NCBI GenBank assembly: GCA_034004685.1
Contig: JAVEWG010000014.1
Coordinates: 10,565-74,564 of the forward strand
DNA from: JAEUNX01 sp034004685
GTDB lineage: Bacteria > Pseudomonadota > Gammaproteobacteria > Burkholderiales > Rhodocyclaceae
Reading direction: 5' to 3'
Length of the DNA stretch: 64,000 nucleotides
This document shows, in pieces, positions 42,693 through 54,771 of this stretch; the stretch's first letter is position 1; each line of letters starts with the position of its first letter. Below the pieces are notes generated by a model. The model had not been told where the DNA came from, searched no databases, and worked only from the letters and a program-made list of their open reading frames with translations. Position numbers and translations under genes: made by a program.

Positions 42693-43709
42693 CTAAACCC
42701 GTAGCAATGCCATCTTCAAGGGCGGCTGGCCATCCGGGCTGGGGAAATCCGCCTCGGGGGCAATCCACTCCACCTCCCGGATCGGCCGCCCGGCCTTCCT
42801 GGCGCTGCGCTCCAGCTGCTCCAGCCAGGCCCCCCGCTCCACCTGGGCCACGTTGTTGCAGCAGAACAGGCTGCCCCCTTCGGCGGTGGCCAGCAGGGCC
42901 GGTTTGAAGATGGCCGGATAGTCGTTGATCAGATCCACCACCCCGAACGGACTCTTGGCATAACGGGGCGGATCGAGAAACACCAGGTCGAACTTCTGGG
43001 GCTCCAGCTTCGGGAAGGCCGGCAGGCGCTTGCGCCGCACCATCTCGGGCTGGCCAATCCCCGAATACTGGCGCAGGGCGGCGAAGGCATCGCACTTGAT
43101 GAAGCGCACGCTGATGGGAATGGCATTCAACCCGGCGCTGGCCTTTCCCACCGCCAGGCTCGATTCGGCGAAATCCACGTTGATCACCTGGCGCGCCCCG
43201 GCACTGGCCGCCGCGATGCCCACCCCGCAGGTGTAGGCGAAAACATTGAGCACGCTCTTGCCCTGGGCTTCCCGCATCACCCGCCGCCGGCCGGCCCGCA
43301 GATCCAGGAACAGCCACGGATCCTGACCGCCGTGGCGGGCCTGGAAGCGGTAATTCACCCCCAGCTCCCGAATCTGCCTGGGCAGCTCCGCCCGGGCCTG
43401 GGCTTCCTCGCTCAGACGGTTGAAAATCCGGGAATTGGGCCGGCTGCGATCGTTGTAGATCACCTCCAGGCCGGGAAAGGCGGCAAGGTAAAAACCCTCC
43501 AGCTCCGCCAGCTCGTCTTCCCCCAGGGAACGGTGAAAGCTCTGGACCAGCAACACTTCGCCGTAGCGATCCACGGTGAGCCCCGCCTCCCCTTCCACGC
43601 TGCCATGGAACAGCCGGTAGGCGTCGGTATTCTCGGCCTCCAGCTGAACCAGAAGATCGGAACGGGCCGCCAGGGCGGCGGCGAAGGCATCGGGGAGGAC
43701 TGAGGGCAT
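42693..43709 (-). CDS. RlmI-like 23S rRNA methyltransferase lacking PUA domain
   Basis: 338 residues. The RlmI-type fold is visible from an EEHRGV-like beta region (NTDAYRLFHGSVEGEAGLTVDRYG) through the SAM domain (VLNVFAYTCGVGIAAA, motif I) and motif IV FLDPPRYAKSP. E. coli RlmI (about 396 aa) makes m5C1962 in 23S rRNA and has an N-terminal PUA domain; here the protein starts after it. ATG 43709 is supported by GGAG five bases upstream. The missing PUA domain means target identity is uncertain. Divergent from the FCSD-like gene. Confidence 0.87.
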   Translation of the reverse strand: MPSVLPDAFAAALAARSDLLVQLEAENTDAYRLFHGSVEGEAGLTVDRYGEVLLVQSFHRSLGEDELAELEGFYLAAFPGLEVIYNDRSRPNSRIFNRLSEEAQARAELPRQIRELGVNYRFQARHGGQDPWLFLDLRAGRRRVMREAQGKSVLNVFAYTCGVGIAAASAGARQVINVDFAESSLAVGKASAGLNAIPISVRFIKCDAFAALRQYSGIGQPEMVRRKRLPAFPKLEPQKFDLVFLDPPRYAKSPFGVVDLINDYPAIFKPALLATAEGGSLFCCNNVAQVERGAWLEQLERSARKAGRPIREVEWIAPEADFPSPDGQPPLKMALLRV

Positions 43710-43886
43710 GGATACTCCAGGGGAAAGCCGTTCCGGACGGAAACGGCGGCGGGTAGCGTGGGGGGTGGCCATCATACGTGGATCCGCTTTGGCCCGGGGC
43801 CGGCGAGCAGCGGGTCTACCCCGCGTCAAGGAAACTTCGCCACGTCACCATGATCATCCAGATTCGCCGCACCCAGGGATTACCCC

Positions 43887-45218
43887 ATGCCCACTTCCCG
43901 CCGCCAGTTTCTCACCACCTCCGCCGCCTTGGGGGCCTGCGCCTTCGCCCGGAGCATTTCCCCCGCCCTGGCCGCGCCACCGAGGCTGCTGCCCGCCAGC
44001 CAAGGTCGGCGGGTGGTGGTGGTGGGCGGTGGCTGGGGCGGGCTGGCAACGGCGCGGCATCTGCGGGCCCAGGCACCGGAGCTGGAGGTGGTGCTGCTGG
44101 AGCAGGCGCCCGCCTTCTGGTCCAACCCCCTGTCCAACCAATGGCTGGCGGGGTTGGTGGAGGAGAATCTGCTGATTCATGACTACCAGGCAGCAGCCCG
44201 GGCCTTTGGCTACACCTTCATCCAGGCCCGGGTGGAAGCGGTGGAACGGGACCGGCGCCAGCTAGCCACCAACCACGGCCCCGTGGACTACGACTGGCTG
44301 GTGCTGGCCGCTGGCATCCGTCACGACTACGCCGCCTGGTTCGGCGCCGACCGGGGGGCGGCCGAGCATGCCCGGCAGGCCTACCCCTGCGCCTTCACCA
44401 CCCGGGACGAGAGTGCCGCCCTCAAGGCCAAGCTGGCCCGCTTTGCCGGCGGCGAACTGGTGATGACCTTGCCTCCGATGCCCTATCGCTGCCCGCCCAC
44501 CCCCTTTGAGCGGGCCAGCCTGATTGGCGGGTGGATCAAGGCCGGCCGCATCAAGGGCCACCTCACGGTGCTCGACCCCAACCCGGGGGGCCTAAGCTTT
44601 CGCAAGCTCTTCGCCGATCAATACCCGGAGCAGATCAGCTACGTGTCCGACGCCCGGATCCGCGCCGTAGACCCTTACGCCCGCAAGATCACCACGGATT
44701 TCGACGAATACCGTTTCGACCACGCCATCCTCATGCCCCCCCAGCAGGCGGGGGATCTGCTGTGGCAGGCGGACCTCATCGGACGGGACCGGGACGGCGC
44801 CGCCACCGGCTGGGCCGAGGTGGAGCCCTTGAGCCTCCAGGCCCGGGGGGATTCGCGAGTCTTCGTGGTGGGGGATGCCCTGGGCAATGTTTCGCCCCTC
44901 TTCGGCGCCTACCCCAAGAGCGGCCACATGGCCTGCCGCCAGGGCCGCATCGTGGCCCACCAGATCGCCGCCCGGGCCCGGGGCGAGGAACCGCCCCGGA
45001 TGTTGCCGGAGAGCGTGTGTTTCGTGCTGCGCAACTTCGCGCCCCAGGAACTGGTGCGCATCGAGGCCCGCTACCGTTTGCGCGGAGATGGCCTGATCCA
45101 GCAGACCATCAGCCAGACCACCGACCCCAACCCCCAGGGAGAAGACCGCCAGTGGGCCGGCGCCCTGTTTCAGGAAATCCTGGGGCATGCTCCCCCTGCC
45201 CCCCCGGGGCCGACGTAG
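43887..45218 (+). CDS. Tat-exported FCSD-like FAD oxidoreductase
   Basis: 443 residues. The N-terminus carries a twin-arginine signal (SRRQFLTTSAAL then a hydrophobic core). The FAD Rossmann motif follows (VVVVGGGWGGLATA), then VLAAGIRHDY, PMPYRCPPTPFERAS and VFVVGDALG. The PYRCPPTPFERA segment is a hallmark of flavocytochrome c sulfide dehydrogenase flavoprotein subunits, where its Cys helps form the active-site disulfide. The usual second active-site Cys was not found at its expected place, and no cytochrome c subunit gene is adjacent. It may oxidise sulfide or another small donor; unproven. Confidence 0.86.
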   Translation: MPTSRRQFLTTSAALGACAFARSISPALAAPPRLLPASQGRRVVVVGGGWGGLATARHLRAQAPELEVVLLEQAPAFWSNPLSNQWLAGLVEENLLIHDYQAAARAFGYTFIQARVEAVERDRRQLATNHGPVDYDWLVLAAGIRHDYAAWFGADRGAAEHARQAYPCAFTTRDESAALKAKLARFAGGELVMTLPPMPYRCPPTPFERASLIGGWIKAGRIKGHLTVLDPNPGGLSFRKLFADQYPEQISYVSDARIRAVDPYARKITTDFDEYRFDHAILMPPQQAGDLLWQADLIGRDRDGAATGWAEVEPLSLQARGDSRVFVVGDALGNVSPLFGAYPKSGHMACRQGRIVAHQIAARARGEEPPRMLPESVCFVLRNFAPQELVRIEARYRLRGDGLIQQTISQTTDPNPQGEDRQWAGALFQEILGHAPPAPPGPT

Positions 45219-45236
45219 GGCGGGCTTCAGCCCGTC
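45214..45236. repeat. REP-like palindrome copy A
   Basis: GTAGGGCGGGCTTCAGCCCG is a hairpin with stem CGGGCT/AGCCCG. The same GTAGGGCGGGCTTxAGCCCG unit appears at 62588. It sits at the 3' ends of convergent genes and may act as a terminator or mRNA-end stabiliser. Confidence 0.6.
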
Positions 45237-45258
45237 CGGGTCGCAACGCCCATCCCGG

Positions 45259-45750
45259 TCAGTGCCGGGCCCAGATGCGGGTCTGGCCGTCCGGCGCCAC
45301 CAGCAAGGTTTCATAGGCTTCCCGGCGGACCACGTTCTCGATCCCGTTGGTGTCCAGGATGGTGCAACCCCGCTCGCAGGAGGGGGAGGAAATCTCCCGG
45401 CCTGGCGCCCCCCGGGGCAGTCCCGGCACCGCCAGGCCCAGGGCCTTGGGCTTTTGCTGGAGCAGGCGCTGAATGTCTTCCGCCGGCACAGGCCCCTCGA
45501 TCACATAGCCAGCCACCAGGCTGGTGGACAGGGATTCCACATCCACCGGAACCTTGTGGCGGCGCTTGAAGCCATCCATGTCCGCCACCCCCTCGAAGCG
45601 GGCGGCAAAGCCATTGTTCTGGAGATGCTCGGCGTAGTCGATGCAGCTCAGGCAGACGGTCGGGCCATAGACGATGATGGCGGGCGGCTTGGCCACCGCC
45701 ACCCCGGCGGCCACGGACAGCAGCGCGCCGAACAGAAACCGCCTCAGCAC
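45259..45750 (-). CDS. DUF411-related secreted protein with altered Cys motif
   Basis: 163 residues. Signal peptide (RRFLFGALLSVAAGVAVA), then a DUF411-type fold: IIVYGPTVCLSC (C33, C36), VAGYVIEGPVPAEDIQRLLQQKP and ALGLAVPGLPRGAPG. DUF411 proteins usually carry a second Cys-His motif before GY (SCHTA), associated with metal, often copper. Here that position reads STSL (75-78), though two more cysteines occur in a tail (SCERGC) outside the usual domain. GTG 45750 overlaps the ankyrin gene stop by seven bases, so the two are translationally coupled. Function unknown; periplasmic metal or redox binding is inferred. Confidence 0.8.
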   Translation of the reverse strand: MLRRFLFGALLSVAAGVAVAKPPAIIVYGPTVCLSCIDYAEHLQNNGFAARFEGVADMDGFKRRHKVPVDVESLSTSLVAGYVIEGPVPAEDIQRLLQQKPKALGLAVPGLPRGAPGREISSPSCERGCTILDTNGIENVVRREAYETLLVAPDGQTRIWARH

Positions 45751-46244
45751 GGCTTGCCCGCCTGGCAACCCTTGAGGATCCACAGGGAAATCACCCCCGC
45801 CACTTCGTTGGCCATGGCCTTGCGGGCCATGGAGGCGGCATCCCGGCCGGCGTGGGTCTTGATGGCGGGGTCGGCCCCCGCCTCCAGCAGGATCTGGGCA
45901 TTGGCCGCCCGCTGGGTATAGGCCGCCATGTGGAGCGGCGTGGCCCCTTCCTTGTCCCGGGCATTGACATCGGCGCCCGCCGCCAGCAGGGCCTTGAGCA
46001 CCGCCCCGTCCGGGTTGGTGGCGGCCAGATGGAGGGGGGTGGAGCCCAGGTTGGTGCGAGCGTCCCGGGCGGCCGGCGTGGTCTTGAGGAGGGCAGCCAT
46101 GTCCGCGCCACTGCCCATCCGGGCCAGGTCGTGCACCGGCTGGTCGTTGGCGCCCAGCACCTCGGGATAGGCGGGCAGGCTGATGGCGCCCAGGGTCAGG
46201 GCCAGCATCAGGCTGGCCAGCTTCGGGATGGGGGATGGCTTCAT
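45744..46244 (-). CDS. Secreted ankyrin-repeat protein
   Basis: 166 residues. Signal peptide (KLASLMLALTLGAISLPAYP), then about three ankyrin repeats, of which two are clear: GSTPLHLAATNPDGAVLKAL and GATPLHMAAYTQRAANAQIL with AGADVNARD/AGADPAIK ends. A C-terminal helix ends in two cysteines (KGCQAGKPC). Small periplasmic ankyrin proteins often serve as protein-binding partners or enzyme guardians (as AnkB does near catalases). Overlaps the downstream DUF411-like gene. Confidence 0.87.
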   Translation of the reverse strand: MKPSPIPKLASLMLALTLGAISLPAYPEVLGANDQPVHDLARMGSGADMAALLKTTPAARDARTNLGSTPLHLAATNPDGAVLKALLAAGADVNARDKEGATPLHMAAYTQRAANAQILLEAGADPAIKTHAGRDAASMARKAMANEVAGVISLWILKGCQAGKPC

Positions 46245-46364
46245 CTGTCTTCTCCGGGCAGGGCCATGGCATCCATGGCTTTGAGGTTGTGAATTCTAGC
46301 CGGGGGCCATCCCGGGTAAAACCATCCTGGCCCCTTGCATTCCTGGCGCCAGCGGGTAGGGGCC

Positions 46365-48080
46365 TCAGAACGCGATGGCGATGGCGAAGTGCAAACGCAG
46401 CCGGCCTTCGTCCTGGCCCCAGGCCAGATCCAGGGCCAGGGGCCCCGCCGGGCTGCGCCAGCGGGCGCCGGCCCCATAGCCGGGCTTGAGACGGAAATTC
46501 AGGCGCTGATCGGCGGCGTTGCCCGCGTCGGCAAACACCGCCGCCCCCCAATCCGGGCGGAACCAGTGGACGTACTCGGCGCTCAGGGTGGCCAGATAGC
46601 GCCCCCCCACCACCGCGTCCCCCTCCTTCACCCCCAGGCTCTGGTAGCCATAGCCCCGCACCGACTGGGCGCCCCCGGCCCGGAACAGGAAATCCTGGGG
46701 AATGCCCTGGCGGCTGTCCGCCAGGGTGGCTCCCACCTCGCCCCGCAGGATCAGCACATCCCGTTCACCTACCGGCCGGTAGCCCACCGCCCGGCCATGG
46801 AGGCGGACAAAGTTGCGGTCGGACAGCAAGGCCGCGGAGGCGCCCCCCATTTCCAGGGCCAGGACGAAGCCATCCCTGGGGTCCAGCAGGTTATCCACCC
46901 GCCGCCAGGTCATCCCCCAGTTGGCGGTGAGGGCTTGGCTGCGGGAGCTGGCCGCCCCCTCGGGACGGCGGGTTTCCCGCTGGATCTTGAGGCCCAGGCG
47001 GCTTTCCCCGCCCCACAGGGGCCGCACCCGGGCCACCCCGAAGGCCTGGCCAGTCACCCGCAAGCCCTCGATATCGCTGCTTTCCACCTGAGCCCCCAGG
47101 CTGTCCCGGTGATCCTGCCCCGCCGGCGGCAGGAAAACGTCGCCATACAGGATGCGGTGGCGCTGGGCCAGGCGCAGGCCGGAGACCAGCTCCCAGCCCG
47201 CCCTGGCCAGATTGCTGTCCCGGTAGGCCAGCTCCGCCCGGGCACCGTTGTTGCTGCTATAGCCCGCCCCCAGGGTCAGGCGGCGGGGCTTGGCCTCCCG
47301 GAGTTCCACCCGCACCGGCGCCACCCCGCTGCGGGCCTGGTCCAGATCCACCGCCACCGTGGCCGAGGCGAACCAGGGCGTGTTCTGGAGGGCCGCCTGG
47401 AAGGCCAGCAGCCGGTCCCGGTCGTAGGGCTCCCCCGGGCGGGGCGGGTCGAAGCCCTGGATCAGCCCCGCTGGATACTCCTCCAGGCCGACTACCGCCA
47501 GCGCCCCCAGCGTGTAGGCCGGCCCGGAATCCACCACCACCCGCAGCCGGGCGGCAGCCAGATCCGGATCCACCTCGGCCCGGCTCTCCACCAGTTGGGC
47601 CGCCGGAAAGTCCCGCCGGGAAAGGGCCTCCAGCAGACCCTCCTTGGCCTGGTCCCAATCCTCCTGGCGGAAGGGCTGGCCCACCGGCAGGGTCCAGGCC
47701 TGGCGCAGCCTTTCCCGCCGGGCAGCGGCCTCGCCCTCATCCCCGCCAACGGCCCCCTGGAAGCGGATGTCCACCGCCACGATGGCGGTGCGGGGACCGG
47801 GGGTCACCACCAGGCGGGGACTGGCCCCTCTTTCCAGGGTGACGATGGGGGAGAAGTAGCCCTCGGTGGCCAGCAGGTCCGCTACCTCCCGGCGGGCGGC
47901 GGACAGCTCGAACGGCGGGGCGTTGTCCTGGAGGAGGCCCAGATGCTGCCTGAGCAGGGGCGCCAGTTCGGCCGGCGCCACCAGTTCGACGCCTGGCGGG
48001 GATACCGGCTGCCCCCGGACGACCAGGGACATGGTCAGGAGGATGGCGGCCAGGCAGAGGGGAGCGGGGCTGAGGCGCAT
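46365..48080 (-). CDS. tamA: TamA-type BamA-superfamily outer-membrane protein
   Basis: 571 residues. Signal peptide, three POTRA-like domains (to about residue 270), then a 16-strand barrel of the Omp85 family with RGYGYQSLGVKEGDAVVGG (the RGY/F lock motif) and a terminal Phe (HFAIAIAF). TamA works with inner-membrane TamB to move lipids or autotransporters to the outer membrane. No tamB is adjacent on either side; the next gene is the ankyrin protein 120 bp on. Name is by architecture. Confidence 0.88.
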   Translation of the reverse strand: MRLSPAPLCLAAILLTMSLVVRGQPVSPPGVELVAPAELAPLLRQHLGLLQDNAPPFELSAARREVADLLATEGYFSPIVTLERGASPRLVVTPGPRTAIVAVDIRFQGAVGGDEGEAAARRERLRQAWTLPVGQPFRQEDWDQAKEGLLEALSRRDFPAAQLVESRAEVDPDLAAARLRVVVDSGPAYTLGALAVVGLEEYPAGLIQGFDPPRPGEPYDRDRLLAFQAALQNTPWFASATVAVDLDQARSGVAPVRVELREAKPRRLTLGAGYSSNNGARAELAYRDSNLARAGWELVSGLRLAQRHRILYGDVFLPPAGQDHRDSLGAQVESSDIEGLRVTGQAFGVARVRPLWGGESRLGLKIQRETRRPEGAASSRSQALTANWGMTWRRVDNLLDPRDGFVLALEMGGASAALLSDRNFVRLHGRAVGYRPVGERDVLILRGEVGATLADSRQGIPQDFLFRAGGAQSVRGYGYQSLGVKEGDAVVGGRYLATLSAEYVHWFRPDWGAAVFADAGNAADQRLNFRLKPGYGAGARWRSPAGPLALDLAWGQDEGRLRLHFAIAIAF

Positions 48081-48323
48081 GGCGGGATTGTAGGGGTAGG
48101 CTTTTGGTTGGCGGCGCCCGGTACCGCCTTTTTATCTTTGCGTGGGGCTGGGGGCCGGGCGCCTGGGGTCGGCGGAGATTGGCCGGGCCGCGATCCACGG
48201 CCGGATTTGCGCAGCCAGCCGACTTCAGCGGCGCGAAGCGGTGCTTCCCGCAACCCTGGAGGCCGTCGGACCTGAGGCTTTCCGGGCCGGGGGGGACATC
48301 GCCGGCCACGGCCTCCCCATTCC

Positions 48324-51300
48324 CTATTCAAGGCTCAGCAAGCTGGCGTTACCCCCCGCCGCGGCGGTGTTGACGCTCAAGGTCTGCTCCCGCAGCAAGG
48401 GCAACACCCCATGGCCCCCCTCCGGGGCGAGGAAAGGCCGCAAAGGCCCCGGCCGGGCCGCCCATTCCTGCCGCCCACGGGCAGCTTCCTCGGCGGGCCC
48501 GGCGAAGAGAATGGCGGCGGGATCGCCCCCATCCCCCGCGGCCAGGCGATGGATGCGTGCCGCCACCGCCTCCGGCAGGCTGGCCAGCAGCCCATCGGCC
48601 GGCCCGCCGGCCCTCACCTCCGCGGTGTTGCCGGAAGCCAGCACCGCCGCCAGCTGGCCCAGGAAGGCCTCGGCATGGGGGGCGAGGCAACGCACCCGCC
48701 CCCGGGGCAGGAGGGTGAGGCGGTTGGACTCGCCGGTGGGGCCCGGCAGCGCCAGCACCAGGCCGGCCAGGGGGCGGGCCAGGCTGGGACGGATGTCCTC
48801 CAGCAGGGCCTGGCAGGCGGCCTCGGGGAGGACCGCCCGCGCCCCGCCGGTGGCCAGCCATAGGGCCAGGGCCTCCAGGGCCGGGTCGGGGGCGGGCCAA
48901 AGGGCGCCCTCCAGATTGGGCAAGGGCCCCCGAGCCACCAGACGCCCCAGGTAGAAGGGGCCGCCGGCCTTGGGGCCGGTGCCGGAGAGGCCCTCGCCGC
49001 CGAAGGGCTGAACCCCCACCACCGCGCCGATCATGTTGCGATTTACGTAAACGTTGCCCACCCGGGCCCGGGCCACGATGTGGTCCACGGTCTCGTCGAT
49101 GCGGCTGTGGATGCCCAGGGTGAGGCCGTAGCCGCTGGCGGCGATGTCCGCCAACAGCGCATCCAGCCGCTCCCGCTGGAAACGCAGCACATGGAGCACC
49201 GGGCCAAAGACTTCCTCCTCCACTTCGCCGAAGCGTTCCACCTGGATCAGGGTGGGGCCGAAATAGCTGCCGGCGGGCAGGTCCGGCGAGGGGGCGAAAT
49301 GCAACACCTCCCGGCCCCGCTGGTGAAAGCTGTCCACATGGGCCTGGAGGCGCTGGCGGGCGCCGTGGTCAATCACCGGTCCCAGGTCGCTGGCGAAGTC
49401 TTCTGGCGGGCCCACCTGAAGTTCCCGCAGGGCCCCCTTGAGCATGGCCAGCACCGGCCCGGCGATTTCCTCCTGGAGGCACAGCACCCGCAGGGCCGAG
49501 CAGCGCTGGCCGGCGGAATCGAAGGCGGAGGCCAGCACGTCCGCCACCACCTGCTCGGGCAGGGCCGAGGAATCCACGATCATGGCATTGATGCCGCCAG
49601 TCTCCGCCACCAGGGGAATATCGCCCCGGGCCGCCAGAGTCTGGTGAAGACTCCGGGCCACCTGGGTGGAGCCGGTAAACATCACCCCCCGTACCCGGCC
49701 ATCCGCCGCCAGGGCCGCCCCCAGAGTGGCCCCAGGCCCGGGCACCAGCTGAAGCGCGGCGGCAGGCACCCCGGCGCCATGAAAGTGGGCCACGGCCCGG
49801 GCCGCCACCAGGGGGGTGGCCTCCGCCGGCTTGGCCAGCACCGGGTTGCCCGCCACCAGGGCCGCCGCCACCTGGCCGGTGAAGATGGCCAGGGGAAAGT
49901 TCCAGGGGCTGATGCACAGCACCGGCCCCAGGGGAGGCGGACCGCAGCCCGTCCAATCCAGTTCAGCCCGGCTGGCGTAGTAACAGCAAAAATCCACCGC
50001 CTCCCGCAGCTCCGCCACCGCCGCCGGCCAGGTCTTGCCCGCCTCCCGCACCAGGAGCGGCAGCAACCGGGGGGCATCCGCCTCCAGGCGGTCCGCGGCC
50101 CGGCGCAGGAAGGCGGCCCGCTCGGCCACCGCCACCGCCGCCCAGGAGGCCGCGCCCGCGCTGGCGGCCGCCAGGGCCCGCTCAACCAGGAGGGGATCCC
50201 CATCCACCATCCGGCCCACCTCCTCGGCGGTATCGGCCGGATTGAGGATGGCGCGACTGGGCCCACCGGCCTCGCCCCCCGCCACCACGGGGCCCGCCAC
50301 GATTTTCTGGCGGCGCTGGGCGGCCAGATCCCTCATCAGACCGGCCCGCACCGACCCGTCCGCCAGATCCCAGCCCCGGGCATTGGGCCGATCCGGGCCA
50401 TACAAGGCTGGCGGCAGGGGAATCGCCGGGTGGGGGGCGCCGCCGCTGGCCTCGGCGGTGGCTAGGGGGTCGGCCAGCAAGATCTCGTCGCCATAGGCGT
50501 CATCCACCACCCGATGCACGAAGCTGGCGTTGGCGCCGTTTTCCAGCAGCCGCCGGACCAGGTAGGCCAGCAGGGTGTCGTGGCTGCCCACCGGGGCGTA
50601 GATACGGCAAGGCACCGCCAGGGCCGGGTCCGCCAGGAGCTGGTCGTAGAGGCTTTCCCCCATGCCGTGGAGGCACTGGAATTCAAATCCGGCCCGGTTT
50701 TCACCCGCCATTTGCAGCACCGCCGCCACGGTGAGGGCGTTATGGGTGGCGAACTGGGGATGGACCACGTCCCGCGCCGCCAGCAAGCGCCGGGCGCAGG
50801 CCAGATAGGCCAGGTCGGTATGGGCTTTGCGGGTCAACACCGGGTAGTCGGCCTGACCTTCCACCTGGGCGCGCTTGATTTCGCTGTCCCAGTAGGCCCC
50901 CTTGACCAGGCGGACCATCAACCGGCGGCCCCGGGCGCGGGCCTGGCTCACCAGCCAGTCGATCACCGCCGGAGCCCGTTTCTGGTAGGCCTGGACCACG
51001 AAGCCCAGGCCCTCCCAAGCCGCCAGGGCCGGGTCCGCCAGGAGGATTTCCAGAAGATCCAGGGAGGGCTCCAGCCGCTCCGATTCCTCGGCGTCGATAT
51101 TCACCCCGATCCCGTAGTCCCGGGCCAAGTGGCACAAACCCGTCAGGCGCGGCCCCAGCTCGGCCTGCACCCGCGCCCCCTGGGCCCAGCCGTAGCGGGG
51201 ATGCAGCGCCGACAGCTTGATGGAGATGCCGTCCCCCGCCAGGGGGCCCCGCCCCGCCGAATCCTGCCCGATGGCGCGGATGGCCGCGGCGTAGGCCTCC

Positions 51301-51968
51301 TGATAGCAGCGGGCGTCCAGGTCGGTCATGGCCGCCTCGCCGAGCATGTCGTAGGAGTGGCGGTAGCCCCGGCGGGCCTGAGGGCGGCTGTTCTCCAGGG
51401 CTTCCTCGATGACCTGGCCCGCCACGAACTGATTGCCCAGCAGGGTCATGGCCAGATCCATCCCCCCCCGCAGGAGGGGCTCGCCCCCCCGGGCCAGGAT
51501 GCGCCCGAGGGCCCCCGCCAGGCCCTTGCGGTGGGACCGGGCCACCATCCGGCCGGTCAGGAGCAGCCCCCAGGCGGTGGCGTTGACGAACAGGGAGGGG
51601 CTGTGGCCCACGTGGGCCTCCCAATGGCCGTGGCGCAGCTTGTCCCGGATCAGGCTGTCGGCGGTGGCCCGGTCGGGAATCCGCAGAAGCGCTTCGGCCA
51701 GGCACATCAGAGCGATGCCCTCGTGGCTGGAGAGGGCAAATTCCTGCATCAGGGCATCCACCCCGCCGGCCCTGCGGCGGGATTCCCGCAAACCGGCCAC
51801 CAGGCGGCCGGCCAGGGCCCGGGCGGCGGCGGCTTGCCCGGCGGGCAGGCGGGCACTCTCCAGCAGGGGGGCCAGCGCCAGGGCTTCCGGGATCCGCCAG
51901 GTGGCGTTGATCTGATCCCTCAGGGGGTTCCGTGGCGTGGACGCTAGGGCTGAAGCGGGATCTGTCAC
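48324..51968 (-). CDS. putA: Bifunctional proline dehydrogenase / L-glutamate-gamma-semialdehyde dehydrogenase
   Basis: 1214 residues, a long PutA that converts proline to glutamate in two steps with substrate channelling. FAD-dependent proline dehydrogenase domain about 90-480 (GDGISIKLSALHPRY, NIDAEESERLEPSLD, MVRLVKGAYWD). P5C dehydrogenase domain about 500-1000 with VAETGGINAMIVDSS and catalytic SAGQRCSAL (Cys823), followed by a C-terminal ALDH-like flap domain. There is no ribbon-helix-helix DNA-binding domain at the N-terminus, so this PutA is not its own repressor. Lies 141 bp after the hybrid kinase on the same strand. Confidence 0.97.
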   Translation of the reverse strand: MTDPASALASTPRNPLRDQINATWRIPEALALAPLLESARLPAGQAAAARALAGRLVAGLRESRRRAGGVDALMQEFALSSHEGIALMCLAEALLRIPDRATADSLIRDKLRHGHWEAHVGHSPSLFVNATAWGLLLTGRMVARSHRKGLAGALGRILARGGEPLLRGGMDLAMTLLGNQFVAGQVIEEALENSRPQARRGYRHSYDMLGEAAMTDLDARCYQEAYAAAIRAIGQDSAGRGPLAGDGISIKLSALHPRYGWAQGARVQAELGPRLTGLCHLARDYGIGVNIDAEESERLEPSLDLLEILLADPALAAWEGLGFVVQAYQKRAPAVIDWLVSQARARGRRLMVRLVKGAYWDSEIKRAQVEGQADYPVLTRKAHTDLAYLACARRLLAARDVVHPQFATHNALTVAAVLQMAGENRAGFEFQCLHGMGESLYDQLLADPALAVPCRIYAPVGSHDTLLAYLVRRLLENGANASFVHRVVDDAYGDEILLADPLATAEASGGAPHPAIPLPPALYGPDRPNARGWDLADGSVRAGLMRDLAAQRRQKIVAGPVVAGGEAGGPSRAILNPADTAEEVGRMVDGDPLLVERALAAASAGAASWAAVAVAERAAFLRRAADRLEADAPRLLPLLVREAGKTWPAAVAELREAVDFCCYYASRAELDWTGCGPPPLGPVLCISPWNFPLAIFTGQVAAALVAGNPVLAKPAEATPLVAARAVAHFHGAGVPAAALQLVPGPGATLGAALAADGRVRGVMFTGSTQVARSLHQTLAARGDIPLVAETGGINAMIVDSSALPEQVVADVLASAFDSAGQRCSALRVLCLQEEIAGPVLAMLKGALRELQVGPPEDFASDLGPVIDHGARQRLQAHVDSFHQRGREVLHFAPSPDLPAGSYFGPTLIQVERFGEVEEEVFGPVLHVLRFQRERLDALLADIAASGYGLTLGIHSRIDETVDHIVARARVGNVYVNRNMIGAVVGVQPFGGEGLSGTGPKAGGPFYLGRLVARGPLPNLEGALWPAPDPALEALALWLATGGARAVLPEAACQALLEDIRPSLARPLAGLVLALPGPTGESNRLTLLPRGRVRCLAPHAEAFLGQLAAVLASGNTAEVRAGGPADGLLASLPEAVAARIHRLAAGDGGDPAAILFAGPAEEAARGRQEWAARPGPLRPFLAPEGGHGVLPLLREQTLSVNTAAAGGNASLLSLE

Positions 51969-52109
51969 CGGCCGGTCCTCCAGACTGGGCGGGCCGGACG
52001 GGCCCGTTCATGGAGTGATCCCCCAAGGGACCGGGAAGTTCCGGCAACCCGCCCGGCCCCGTGGGCCTCACAACCCAGGGCCAGGGCCGCTGCCACGGCA
52101 GACCACCCG

Positions 52110-54596
<2,487 letters not shown>

Positions 54597-54739
54597 CGTA
54601 TTACTCCCCCGGAATCATGGCGCATCGTGGCATCCTGGAACAAGCCGGGCGCAACCCTGGAGCCACCCCCTCGGCATAAGCGATCAAACCATGACGAATA
54701 ACGCCCGCTCCCGCCGATTCTTGAGGAGTCCGCCACGGC

Positions 54740-54763
54740 GGGGCGTGCTCAAGGCCACGCCCC
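54740..54763 (-). terminator. Hairpin downstream of fbp
   Basis: Perfect 8-bp stem (54740-54747 with 54756-54763), 8-base loop, just after the fbp stop. No T-run; modest terminator or RNA stabiliser. Confidence 0.45.
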
Positions 54764-54771
54764 GGGGGGAA

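Noticed and set aside
46335..48275. Long plus-strand frame opposite tamA
   Set aside because: Antisense shadow of a high-GC gene with no family features.
49080..51947. Two long plus-strand frames opposite putA
   Set aside because: Antisense shadows of PutA; biased composition, no ribosome sites.
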